Assembly (NCBI RefSeq): GCF_003226255.1
Contig: NZ_QJST01000005.1
Span: 101,902-165,901, forward strand
Reading direction: 5' to 3'
Length of the DNA: 64,000 bases
Source: Idiomarina fontislapidosi
Lineage (GTDB): Bacteria > Pseudomonadota > Gammaproteobacteria > Enterobacterales > Alteromonadaceae
A program made the translations under genes and the position numbers. The notes under the pieces were generated by a model. The model had not been told where the DNA came from. It searched no databases and saw only the letters and a program-made list of their open reading frames with translations. Position 1 is the stretch's first letter; the number at the start of each line of letters is the position of its first letter. Below are positions 1-8,859 of this stretch, in pieces.

Positions 1-1569
1 TGCACCAAATACAGTTTGACCGATTTCAGCTTCACGGATAGCGTCGGTTGCAACGTAGTCATAAGCTTCTTGGCTATACTGGTTACGACCAAAGATGTTC
101 AAAGGTAAACAGCCATTTGCACGTGCGATTTCGTCACGACAAACAATTTCACCATCGACTTCTACAGCGTCGATTGCATCGTAGAAACGCTGTTCAAACA
201 TTTCGCCGTACCAACGGGTATCTGCTTGTACTTCGCCCACTGTTGCATATGCGTTGTAGAACCAAGTGTCTGTTAATGAGCCTTCAAGGCCTAGAGCGAT
301 ACGTGAAGTCGTACGATCTTGGCTGTACTGACGGTTACCGAAGTCCTGTGCTAGATAATAACCACCAACAACACCGCCTGCAGCATTGATCTCATCTTGT
401 GCTTCTTGCGGTAAGAACGGGTTATCAGCATAAATTGGTAAGCCACCGAAGAATGCAGGTGAACTCTCACCGTAAGCTTGGCTGTTTGCCCAGTTTACTT
501 CCATCGTTAACGCGTGGTCACGGTTAATATCGTAGTTGACGATAGTCGAGAAGTTGACTCGGTCAAGCGGTGTTCTCAAGTAACCGTTTTCGATGAAGCT
601 ATAGCCATCACCTTCACCAATATAGTAGTTGGTGTTAGTTGTTCCAGGAGGACCTGCTGGTAATACTTCACCTTCTTCGAATGGACGTAATTGACCATCG
701 TTAGAGAAAGTATAGTGACCAGTTGGACCAAAGAAGTCTACGGTACGGCTATAGAAGCGCAGTGATTGAGGTGCATACGCATAAACAACACGTGCTGGGA
801 TACCATCGGTGTTATCGACGTTTTCTGGGTTTGCAATGGTAACAGGACCATTTACATACCAATCACGGTCACTACCTTTGATTTGCTTCTGACGAGCCCA
901 GCTCAGGTTAGTGATGAACGTTGCTTTACCTTCTTCTGAACCGAAAGTAAATGAAGCGAACTCATCTTCACCACCGCTTTGAGTCGGTTGGCTAGTAGAA
1001 ACATCTAGCTCGATACCGTCAAACGATTTCTTAGTGATGATGTTAACAACACCAGCGACTGCGTCAGAACCGTAAACGGCCGATGCACCACCCGTGGTGA
1101 TCTCGATACGCTCGATCATCGCAGTTGGGATGTTGTTTAAGTCAACTGCAGAAGAACCTGGTGAACCACCGATGAAACGGCGACCATTCACAAGTACTAG
1201 CGTACGCTCACTACCTAAGCCACGTAAGTCAGTGTTGTTCAAACCACTGGCGAAGATGGTGTTGTTACTGGTTTCTGGCGAGATACCTACACTTGATGAA
1301 GGTAAGTCATTCAACAAGTCAGCTACGTTGTTAACACCCGCGTCAATTAGCGAGTCGCCTGAGATAACTGTTACAGGCGTCGGTGCTAATTCGCCGATAC
1401 GTTTGATACGAGAACCTGTAACCTCAATGCGCTCTACATCTTCTGCATTTTGGTTTTCAGTGTTGCTCGATTGGTCTTGTGCTAAAGCAGGCACTGCGAT
1501 AAACGCAGAACTTACACCTGCCATTAGAATCGTTCTGATAGAACGAGCCAATAATGACTGTTCGTTCAT
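1..1569 (-). CDS. TonB-dependent receptor, C-terminus beyond window edge
   Basis: Outer-membrane, TonB-energised uptake receptor; substrate unknown. The reading frame is open from an ATG at 1569 to the window edge (523 codons), so the distal barrel is missing. Residues 1-30 form a signal peptide ending PALA before QDQS. A TonB-box-like stretch (VERIEVTGSRIKR) comes next, then a plug domain with RTLVLVNGRRF and GASAVYGSDAVAGVVNII, the usual plug signature of large Alteromonadales receptors. The start is supported by a GGGGAG Shine-Dalgarno about 8 bases upstream. The upstream neighbour on the same strand is a methyltransferase gene. The plug signature makes the family call firm; the ligand cannot be read from the sequence. 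Confidence 0.93.
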   Translation of the reverse strand, partial: MNEQSLLARSIRTILMAGVSSAFIAVPALAQDQSSNTENQNAEDVERIEVTGSRIKRIGELAPTPVTVISGDSLIDAGVNNVADLLNDLPSSSVGISPETSNNTIFASGLNNTDLRGLGSERTLVLVNGRRFIGGSPGSSAVDLNNIPTAMIERIEITTGGASAVYGSDAVAGVVNIITKKSFDGIELDVSTSQPTQSGGEDEFASFTFGSEEGKATFITNLSWARQKQIKGSDRDWYVNGPVTIANPENVDNTDGIPARVVYAYAPQSLRFYSRTVDFFGPTGHYTFSNDGQLRPFEEGEVLPAGPPGTTNTNYYIGEGDGYSFIENGYLRTPLDRVNFSTIVNYDINRDHALTMEVNWANSQAYGESSPAFFGGLPIYADNPFLPQEAQDEINAAGGVVGGYYLAQDFGNRQYSQDRTTSRIALGLEGSLTDTWFYNAYATVGEVQADTRWYGEMFEQRFYDAIDAVEVDGEIVCRDEIARANGCLPLNIFGRNQYSQEAYDYVATDAIREAEIGQTVFGA

Positions 1570-1730
1570 GTTCAGTCTCCCCGAATAATTTATTATTATT
1601 ACGACAAAATAACTTTATTTATATAGTCGTTATTCAACGCAGCCCTTTGCTAGACTGCGCTCAAAGAGAAGAAGAACATATTTTTAATAACAAGGCAACC
1701 TTTTTATAACACTTGGGCTACAAAAGATCG
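1570..1730 (-). promoter_or_regulatory. Leader/promoter region of the first TonB receptor
   Basis: AT-rich, non-coding stretch of 161 bases upstream of the first receptor on the minus strand. It carries the GGGGAG ribosome-binding site shared in form by all four receptor genes here. No convincing -35/-10 pair could be fixed by eye. Confidence 0.3.
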
Positions 1731-2660
1731 TTATTTGATCGCTTGCAGGCAATAGCCTACAACACCGGTCTCTGGGAACTCAACATCCTGTACTACAACG
1801 CGCTTATAGCCCGCTTGTTCCGCTAGCTTCATAAGCTGATCCGCAGATTTTACCTGTGCTACCGCATCAACCATGGTACTCAACTGTTGATGATGCAGCT
1901 TCAGATTAGTGAGGTAGTCATTGTATACCTGCCGTGCCTCAAGCTTTTTACCTTTTGAGGCGGCTTGTAAAATATGTCGTACAGCGGGTACGAAGTTACT
2001 GCGCCCAAATGCCGGATTTTTGCGATAAGTGTGTGCCAGTTCATCCAGCTTACGTTGCGATAACGCTGCCTGTTTACCGAGCGGCTTACCCCGCGCTTCT
2101 AAAATCGCTGTATATAAAGAGAAAACGTGCTTCTCTAAATGACGGATGAGCGGCGGCATTACTTCAAAAATAGCCTTGTTATTTCGAACTAACGAGGACT
2201 CAGGTGAATGGACGAGCGCAACTAACGCGCCATCTTTTTTAAGTTGCCCGTGTAAATGCTTTAACCCCTCGCTCAGCGGCCCATACTCAAGACCAAAATG
2301 CGACACGACGGTACCGATCTTCTTGTTACCGGTTAGCTTAAACGTTTCGTAAGGCGTGCGCTCACGAATATCGAGTGCAGGATTAATCGGCTTCAACGCC
2401 GCTTTATCAACGCCAATGAAAGTCCATTTCGACTTATTCTTTTCCTCTTTATATTCATTAAGCCATTGCAGCACGATCCCGTTACCACAACCCACATCAA
2501 CGATAGGTGATTTAGGTTCAAACTCTTCCATACGCTCACGCCAAAACTTGCGCATCTGGTAACGTTGCAACGAGGTATTCTTGTTTAAATAACTTGCTTC
2601 TGCACCCGAGCGCCAATAACTATCCCACGCGTTGGGCTGTTGTTGAGTGTTCTTATTCAT
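1731..2660 (-). CDS. Class I SAM-dependent methyltransferase
   Basis: Predicted cytoplasmic methyltransferase of 309 residues, substrate unknown. Motif I for S-adenosylmethionine binding is at residues 55-61 (DVGCGNG), preceded by PIV and followed by a helix. A second acidic motif after the next strand (FIGVDKAAL) would bind the ribose. The rest is a Rossmann-like fold with a long helical C-terminal part. There is no signal peptide. It lies between two TonB receptors on the same strand but is separated from the upstream receptor by a terminator hairpin, so it probably has its own promoter or is read at low level. The family is clear; the acceptor is not. Confidence 0.85.
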   Translation of the reverse strand: MNKNTQQQPNAWDSYWRSGAEASYLNKNTSLQRYQMRKFWRERMEEFEPKSPIVDVGCGNGIVLQWLNEYKEEKNKSKWTFIGVDKAALKPINPALDIRERTPYETFKLTGNKKIGTVVSHFGLEYGPLSEGLKHLHGQLKKDGALVALVHSPESSLVRNNKAIFEVMPPLIRHLEKHVFSLYTAILEARGKPLGKQAALSQRKLDELAHTYRKNPAFGRSNFVPAVRHILQAASKGKKLEARQVYNDYLTNLKLHHQQLSTMVDAVAQVKSADQLMKLAEQAGYKRVVVQDVEFPETGVVGYCLQAIK

Positions 2661-2729
2661 ATACTGCTCTTGTGGTTATGGTTTTAAACGAACATCCCTA
2701 TCATACCCCGATAATCACGCATAAAAAAA

Positions 2730-2745
2730 GACTCCCGAAGGAGCC
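2730..2745 (-). terminator. Intrinsic terminator after second TonB receptor
   Basis: GACTCC-CGAA-GGAGCC hairpin with one mismatch, flanked by seven A on the left and six T on the right, so it can act on both strands. It lies just downstream of the receptor ending at 2768 on the minus strand. Confidence 0.8.
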
Positions 2746-2767
2746 TTTTTTAAAACAATCCGTTCGA

Positions 2768-5425
2768 TTAGAACTTGATTTGATAACCCGCTACGAATTC
2801 ACGACCAATATGGCCACGAACGTATAGCTCTGGGTTAGTGTATTCACCGCTGCTGTTAAGCACTGGTTCTTCATCAAACAGGTTACGCACGCCAAGTGTC
2901 GCCTTACCATACTGACCTAAGTTGTATGAGAAAGTAACGTTGTGGTACGTCGTAGACTCAAGCTCGCCAACAAAGTTGTAGTTGAAGCACTGAGAATCAC
3001 CACATGAGGTGTCAAGTACGTCAGTCTCACCTGTTGAGTCGATGTAGTCTGATGTCCAAGTCACGTTGAAGTCGTTGATTGCGTATTGCAACATCAACTG
3101 TGAACGTAACTCAGGTGCACCTGAAGAACCTGCCATATCTTGGCTTGGACCGCCGAAGTATACATCTTCTTCAACTTCCATCATGTACGTAGTACCGAAG
3201 GTCGCGTTGAATAAGCCAGCACCGAGTGGGTACTCAGCCGCTACTTCAAAATCGAACCCTTTACGTGCCAAAATCGCGCCGTTTTCTGTACGCGTGTACA
3301 CATCGCCATCGATTGAACCATTTGCACGACGTTGTAGGTCGAATGCCGGGTTAGCCGCCAAGAACGAGTCCAAGTTGCCGCCAAGTTCGATGTTAATCAA
3401 GTCTTGTACAGTCACATCAGAGATTACGTTCTCAACTTGTAGGTCGAAGTAATCAAGGCGGAAGTCCCAGTTCTCAAGACCTGAGTATACGATACCCGCG
3501 TTGATGTATTCTGACTCTTCTGGACCTAGGTTACGGTTGCTCTGTACCTGGTTATCAATCTGAATCTCAGGACACTCGGTTAACGCGACGCCGGCAGTTT
3601 GACATGCAACATAATCATACGCGTAAGTTGCTGAGTACTGATCTTGTGCAGACAGCTCTTCTAATGAAGGTGCACGGAAGCCTTCGCTGTATGATGCACG
3701 GATCAATAAGTCATCCATTGGACGGTATTCAGCTTTCAGGCTGCTGGTCGTTGCAGTTCCGAAGTCACTGTAATCGTCATAACGGAAAGCTGCGCTTACA
3801 GTTAAGTCATACGTGAACGGCATCGCTACTTCGTAGAAGTATGCTTGTACGTTGCGATCTTCTGCTGCAGAGTTACCCGCACCGCCGCCAACTAAACCGG
3901 CTTCAGACTGCGCATCGTAGCTGTTTTCGAACACTTGGTCATACATTTCCCAACCGACATAGTGAGAAACCATACCACCGGCCAACTCGCCTGCATTAAA
4001 GCCGAAGCCCGCATAGTAGTGATCGAAAATCGTTTTGCCTTCGGTCAAGGTAGTGATACCGATCTTGTCAGAGTTTTCTGCAGAGAACGGGTCCTCACCT
4101 TCAGCGGCTAACCAGTTCAACGCTGAATTGCTCAAGTAATCACGACCGACTGTTTTGTAATCCATCTCTGCACGCTGGTAGTAAACTTCCCAGTCGATGT
4201 TGTCGAGTGCAAAACCACGGAAACCAACCACGTAATCCTGTTGATAGTCATCAACATAACCGTCACGGTTACCTACGGGGTACCAACGGAAGTAGCCGAC
4301 TTCTAGCTCTTCGTCATATGGGTTGTGTGAAGCGTCTGCTGGAATATTTTCCCAAGGCGCTGCTGCGGGTGCATAACGACCAAATGAGCTGTTCTTAGCG
4401 AACAAACCACGCATGTACATTTCGATGTCATCAGTAATCTTGTAGTTACCGTTAACCATCAAAGAGTTACGATCGGTCGATGCCATGTTCGTTGATACGC
4501 CTGCGAACGCGTAACCACACACAGTACCGCCGCCAACGCCGCCGAATGATGTACCTTGGTCAAGTACACCGACGAAACCTTCAACATTGTTTGCCAGATC
4601 ACCACAAAGAGGTGACGCTTCATAGTTACCTTGAGGGTTTACAAGCGTCGCACCGTAGTAAGAGATACCGATGGTCTCGTCATAGATCGAGATCAAGCCG
4701 TCGCCGTTCTCGTCGTTCATTTGTGGTGCAGTGTACGGACGGTCACGGTCATAAATGGCATCACGCGTTTGATGCTCAAACACCATGGTCAAGTTACCGC
4801 GTTCAGACGAAGTACCCGCAGTAATGCTGAAGCTCTCGTTATCGCCGCCTTCAGCTTCTGGACGACCGACTTGCGTATTAACTGCTACGCCTTCGAAATC
4901 GTCTTTCAAAATAATGTTTACAACACCCGCTACAGCGTCAGAACCGTATACCGCAGAAGCACCATCTTTTAGTACTTCGATACGCTCGACAGCGGCCATT
5001 GGAATGGTGCTTAAGTTTGCAGAAGAGCCACCTAATGAAGGTGAACCTGCAACACGCTTACCATCTAAAAGTACCAAAGTACGGCTAGCGCCTACACCTA
5101 AAAGGTTTACGGTAGATTGCGATTGTGCGCTGCTACCTGAACTTGGTACGAACGAACCAAATGAGTTCGACGTTAAGTTACGCAATGCGTCTGATACAGA
5201 CAAACGGCCTTGGTCAGACAATTGTTCTGCTGAAATCACTTCGACAGGTGAAGCACTCTCGAGGTCTGAGCGCTTGATACGTGAACCTGTTACTTGAATT
5301 TTTTCGATGTTGCTTGATGATGCTTGAGCATCAACGTTGTCCTGAGCTACAGCGACTGCAGGTGCAGCTAAACTGCCCGCCACAGCGAGAGCGGTAAGGC
5401 TCTTGCGGAAGGTACTGTTAGTCAT
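2768..5425 (-). CDS. TonB-dependent receptor
   Basis: Outer-membrane receptor of 885 residues. The signal peptide covers residues 1-27 (ending AVAVA before QDN) and a TonB-box-like IEKIQVTGSRIKR follows. The plug domain spans roughly residues 45-175, with RTLVLLDGKRVAG and GASAVYGSDAVAGVVNII. The rest is a 22-strand type barrel ending in a terminal phenylalanine (YQIKF), the usual outer-membrane assembly signal. The full length is typical for this family. The start is an ATG with an AGGGAG Shine-Dalgarno. It is a single transcription unit judged by a terminator on its 3' side and a long upstream gap. No siderophore or cobalamin-specific feature is visible; a peptide, carbohydrate or other polymer ligand is equally possible. 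Confidence 0.95.
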   Translation of the reverse strand: MTNSTFRKSLTALAVAGSLAAPAVAVAQDNVDAQASSSNIEKIQVTGSRIKRSDLESASPVEVISAEQLSDQGRLSVSDALRNLTSNSFGSFVPSSGSSAQSQSTVNLLGVGASRTLVLLDGKRVAGSPSLGGSSANLSTIPMAAVERIEVLKDGASAVYGSDAVAGVVNIILKDDFEGVAVNTQVGRPEAEGGDNESFSITAGTSSERGNLTMVFEHQTRDAIYDRDRPYTAPQMNDENGDGLISIYDETIGISYYGATLVNPQGNYEASPLCGDLANNVEGFVGVLDQGTSFGGVGGGTVCGYAFAGVSTNMASTDRNSLMVNGNYKITDDIEMYMRGLFAKNSSFGRYAPAAAPWENIPADASHNPYDEELEVGYFRWYPVGNRDGYVDDYQQDYVVGFRGFALDNIDWEVYYQRAEMDYKTVGRDYLSNSALNWLAAEGEDPFSAENSDKIGITTLTEGKTIFDHYYAGFGFNAGELAGGMVSHYVGWEMYDQVFENSYDAQSEAGLVGGGAGNSAAEDRNVQAYFYEVAMPFTYDLTVSAAFRYDDYSDFGTATTSSLKAEYRPMDDLLIRASYSEGFRAPSLEELSAQDQYSATYAYDYVACQTAGVALTECPEIQIDNQVQSNRNLGPEESEYINAGIVYSGLENWDFRLDYFDLQVENVISDVTVQDLINIELGGNLDSFLAANPAFDLQRRANGSIDGDVYTRTENGAILARKGFDFEVAAEYPLGAGLFNATFGTTYMMEVEEDVYFGGPSQDMAGSSGAPELRSQLMLQYAINDFNVTWTSDYIDSTGETDVLDTSCGDSQCFNYNFVGELESTTYHNVTFSYNLGQYGKATLGVRNLFDEEPVLNSSGEYTNPELYVRGHIGREFVAGYQIKF

Positions 5426-5712
5426 GTTTTTACTCCCTGGTGTATGTTCTTATTCTGTCATGAACTAAGTTCGCGACTTGAACTAGAGGGCATCGCTAAG
5501 TTGAGGTCTTAGAAATACCGAGCAAGACTTTTAACGCTAGCAGAAGGGAAATTCAACTAAATGACTATAAACAGTGTGCTGTTTGGCTACTTTTTGGTCT
5601 GAATGTCTACTTGTTGGTCTAATGTTTAATTTTATATTAACAGCTGTTTAAAAGATGTAAAAAAGGCAGCCCGAAGGCTGCCTTTTAATGTTAGCTGTTG
5701 CTTAATTTTAAC
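5426..5712 (-). promoter_or_regulatory. Intergenic region upstream of second receptor
   Basis: A 287-base gap between two receptor genes on the same strand. The right part holds the terminator of the upstream receptor (5665-5682); the left part, next to 5425, must hold the promoter of the downstream receptor. No ORF, operator or riboswitch was recognised. Confidence 0.3.
5665..5682 (-). terminator. Intrinsic terminator after third TonB receptor
   Basis: Perfect GGCAGCC-CGAA-GGCTGCC hairpin with A-rich and T-rich flanks, so usable on either strand. It lies 31 bases beyond the stop of the receptor ending at 5713. Confidence 0.9.
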
Positions 5713-8613
5713 TTACATGAACTGGTAAGAGACGCTCGCGAATACATAACGACCTAACGCATCGAAGTAACCAGGATAGGTGTTACCGTTACTACCCGGT
5801 GCGCCTGTTAAGTACGGAGGATCGTTCTCAAGTACGTTGTTCACACCCACGCTCACTGTGGTGTTCTCGCCCCAGCGATAACGAGCAGTCAAGTCAAGGT
5901 AGCTTTCAGCATCAATGTCTTGAGCGCCATCATCCAACTGCTGTGTCTCGCCAAGGTAACGCCAGTTAGCTGATACTGCTAAGCCGTCGTTATTTTCCCA
6001 CGTTGCACGCAGGTTATGCTGCCACTCTGGGTTTGGAGAACCACAGACGCCGCCCCAATAACCCGCACACTCGTATACACGAAGGCCTACGACAGGTTGT
6101 GTGTCGAACTTAGTGAAGTAAGTACCCACCAAGTTAAACTTCAATTTACCGAAGTCATCATCAAAACGAAGCGTATAGCTCGAGTTGATGTCGAAACCAG
6201 AACGTTGTTCGAAACCAATGTTAACGTTAGTGGCTACGATGTTGTCTTCGCCTAACCAAAGTGAACCTGTTTGCGAACCACGGTTGATTAAGTCACAGAA
6301 CTGAGCATCGCCGGTGTCTAAACACAGGTCCAATGTGGTCTCAGCAGCAACAATACCAATCGCGTCTTCAACTTTGATATCGAAGTAGTCAACTGATACG
6401 TCGAAGTCGCCATCCATTGTACGATAAACAAAACCTGCCGAAACAGTATCTGAGGTTTCTGGCTCAAGATTCGGGTTACCACCAAAGATCGCATTGTACT
6501 GGTTAGCCGGGCTTTGTGGAATGCTGCCATACTGCGCTGACGTTACGCCAGTGCGTTGACATTGTTCCAATGTCGCCTCTGGGCTAGCTCCTGCACAAGG
6601 ATCCGAGTCCATATCATACAAACCTAGCGATTGTGCTTGATACAATTCGCGAATGTTTGCGTGACGCGCTGAACGTTGGAAACTACCCCGTACTTTCCAC
6701 GTTTCGTTAATATCCCAACCTAGCGCTAACTTGTATGTATCGGTTTCTTTAGCAGTTGAGTACTCAGAATAACGATAACCTAAGTCCATCGTTAATGTAT
6801 CTGCCCAGTCAGCACCTTCTACTAAGTAGATTTTTGCTTCTGAAAAGATCTCGTCAACGCTTAAGCTACCTGATACACCGATCGTAGGACCACCTTGGCC
6901 AGCACCGTCACCCGAGGTAAAGCCACTATCCGGTTGGAAAATAAGCTCTTCAGTACGAGTGGTTGCACCGATAAGAAGTTCAACGCCGCCAACGGCCCAA
7001 GGACTGCGAACGCCGTAATCACCTAAGTTACCAATTGCGTAAGCAGTATATTCGCGTAAGTTAGTTTCACCATTCGCGTACAGAGGCAGCGTGAGGTAAT
7101 CGAGTGCTTCTTGGCTGATGTTCGGTGCAAAGATATTCCAAGGCACACAGTTTGGATCAACGCCACTCAGTGCTGCGGTACAAACGGCCTCACCGGTATC
7201 AGGATCAGTGGTAACATTCAATGCACGACCAATGTTATTGATACTTAAGTCGTTTAGGTAGGTTGAACTTAGCGTTACGTTGCCGAAGTTAGCGGATACG
7301 TCGTAACTCCAAGTGTCATTTAGGTAACCGCGGATACCAAACACACCGCGATAAGACAAGTGTTGGATATCGTTCTGACGTGGACCACCTTCGACGTTAC
7401 GTTTACCTATATAAACGCCTTCCCACACATTCGGATCGCCCGATGCGCCAGCAGGACCACCAGGACCACAGATAACACCCGCTTGTTGTTCAGACAAGAA
7501 TGGGTTGTCACAGCTTAAGTCAACCTGTGGGAAGAACGCACCTGATTCTGCAATCTGAGATACGCTGCGGTCTTTAACAAAACCCACTTCACCAAAGAAC
7601 TCCATGTTCTTGCTGATTTCATAGTGACCGAAGGCACCGATAGTGACACGCTCGTCTGGACGTTGAAAATAGTTACGTGGGCCGAAGTTGTACAAGCGAC
7701 CGTCGTATTCTTGGAACGTCCCTTGGTCGATGAAGTAATCGTAATCAACGAAGTCAGTTAATCGACCATCAGGGATAGTACCTGAACCACCGCACGAGTA
7801 TGCACCCGGACCACCGGCGAGCGAACAGATACTGTAATCACGGTTGTCCTGAGTTACGGCTTTAATGTCGCGGTAAGTCGCATAACCCGTGATGTTACCC
7901 TTACCATCATCAGCGTTCACACCCCAGATGATAGAGAAGTCATTCATGTGACCGTCACGACCTGAGCCTGGTGCTAAGTCGAAAGAGGCATCACGCGCAG
8001 CTTGCGCCACGTCGTTCTCATTTGGGTTATTGTATTGATAGAAGCTGTGTTGATAATCGAGCTTCACCCCTTCAAAGTCATCTTTCATGATGAAGTTAAC
8101 AACACCCGCGACGGCATCAGAACCATAAGTCGCAGATGCACCACCTGTGAGTAGTTCTACGTTTTCGACTAATGCGCCTGGAATTTGGTTCAAGTCAGGT
8201 GCTATCGCGCCTTGTAACGGAGAACCCATTACCAAGCGACGACCATTCATCAAGACCAAGGTACGGTTTGAGCCTAGGCCACGCAATGAAATGGTTGCCG
8301 TACCTGTTGCACCGTTTGAATCGGTTGAAGTTTGACCTGGGAATACTTGCGGTAAGTCGTTCACCAAGTCTTCGGTACGCACGTTACCCGAAAATTCAAA
8401 TTCTTCAGAGGTAACCTGAGAAATAGGACTCGAGCTCACAACGTTTGACGACTGTGGAATACGAGAACCTGTTACCTGAATGCGCTCGGCTACTTCTTCT
8501 GCTTGTTGATCATCAGAAGCAGGATCTTGCTGGTCCTGCGCCAAAGCAGGCATGCTAAATACACCTGCAATGGTTGCAGCCAACAAACTTTTGCGAAAAG
8601 TTGTGCTTTTCAT
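5713..8613 (-). CDS. TonB-dependent receptor
   Basis: Outer-membrane receptor of 966 residues. The signal peptide is residues 1-25 (ending MPALA before QDQQ), followed by an acidic, glutamine-rich spacer and the TonB-box-like ERIQVTGSRI. The plug has RTLVLMNGRRLV and GASATYGSDAVAGVVNFI. Cysteine pairs occur in the predicted extracellular loops (for example YSICSLAGG and CGGSG), common in large marine receptors. The barrel ends SYQFM, one residue beyond the usual terminal aromatic. The start has a GGGGAG Shine-Dalgarno. N-terminus and plug resemble those of the two neighbouring downstream receptors, suggesting tandem duplication followed by divergence. Ligand unknown. Confidence 0.95.
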   Translation of the reverse strand: MKSTTFRKSLLAATIAGVFSMPALAQDQQDPASDDQQAEEVAERIQVTGSRIPQSSNVVSSSPISQVTSEEFEFSGNVRTEDLVNDLPQVFPGQTSTDSNGATGTATISLRGLGSNRTLVLMNGRRLVMGSPLQGAIAPDLNQIPGALVENVELLTGGASATYGSDAVAGVVNFIMKDDFEGVKLDYQHSFYQYNNPNENDVAQAARDASFDLAPGSGRDGHMNDFSIIWGVNADDGKGNITGYATYRDIKAVTQDNRDYSICSLAGGPGAYSCGGSGTIPDGRLTDFVDYDYFIDQGTFQEYDGRLYNFGPRNYFQRPDERVTIGAFGHYEISKNMEFFGEVGFVKDRSVSQIAESGAFFPQVDLSCDNPFLSEQQAGVICGPGGPAGASGDPNVWEGVYIGKRNVEGGPRQNDIQHLSYRGVFGIRGYLNDTWSYDVSANFGNVTLSSTYLNDLSINNIGRALNVTTDPDTGEAVCTAALSGVDPNCVPWNIFAPNISQEALDYLTLPLYANGETNLREYTAYAIGNLGDYGVRSPWAVGGVELLIGATTRTEELIFQPDSGFTSGDGAGQGGPTIGVSGSLSVDEIFSEAKIYLVEGADWADTLTMDLGYRYSEYSTAKETDTYKLALGWDINETWKVRGSFQRSARHANIRELYQAQSLGLYDMDSDPCAGASPEATLEQCQRTGVTSAQYGSIPQSPANQYNAIFGGNPNLEPETSDTVSAGFVYRTMDGDFDVSVDYFDIKVEDAIGIVAAETTLDLCLDTGDAQFCDLINRGSQTGSLWLGEDNIVATNVNIGFEQRSGFDINSSYTLRFDDDFGKLKFNLVGTYFTKFDTQPVVGLRVYECAGYWGGVCGSPNPEWQHNLRATWENNDGLAVSANWRYLGETQQLDDGAQDIDAESYLDLTARYRWGENTTVSVGVNNVLENDPPYLTGAPGSNGNTYPGYFDALGRYVFASVSYQFM

Positions 8614-8859
8614 GAGTTGAAACTCCCCGGAACTTTATTGTTTTTTACCTCAAAATATGGTTGAGGCAATTTGAATTTAGCAAGAAGTTAATTTTATGTA
8701 AACACTTTGTTGCGCATATGTAATTAAATTTATTATAGAGTCTTTGACACAAAATTGTTTTTCTGAACGCTAAGGGGAGGAATTGCGTGGGAAATAGAAA
8801 CAAAAAAAATCCGCGACTGGTTTCCCAGCCGCGGATTTTGTGTGTTATGTAAATTTAGA
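8614..8859 (-). promoter_or_regulatory. Intergenic region upstream of third receptor
   Basis: A 246-base non-coding stretch. It contains the terminator of the Oar-like receptor (8806-8839) and, nearer 8613, the AT-rich leader of the third receptor. Nothing else was recognised. Confidence 0.3.
8806..8839 (-). terminator. Intrinsic terminator after Oar-like receptor
   Basis: Long hairpin with AATCCGCG/CGCGGATT outer stem and CTGG/CCAG inner stem, one mismatch between them, followed on the minus strand by a run of T. It directly follows the receptor gene ending at 8860. Confidence 0.85.

Noticed and set aside
48..1588. Plus-strand open frames inside the first TonB receptor (for example 1094-1588)
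   Set aside because: They are antisense to a receptor frame with signal peptide, plug signature and ribosome-binding site; no homology-like pattern.
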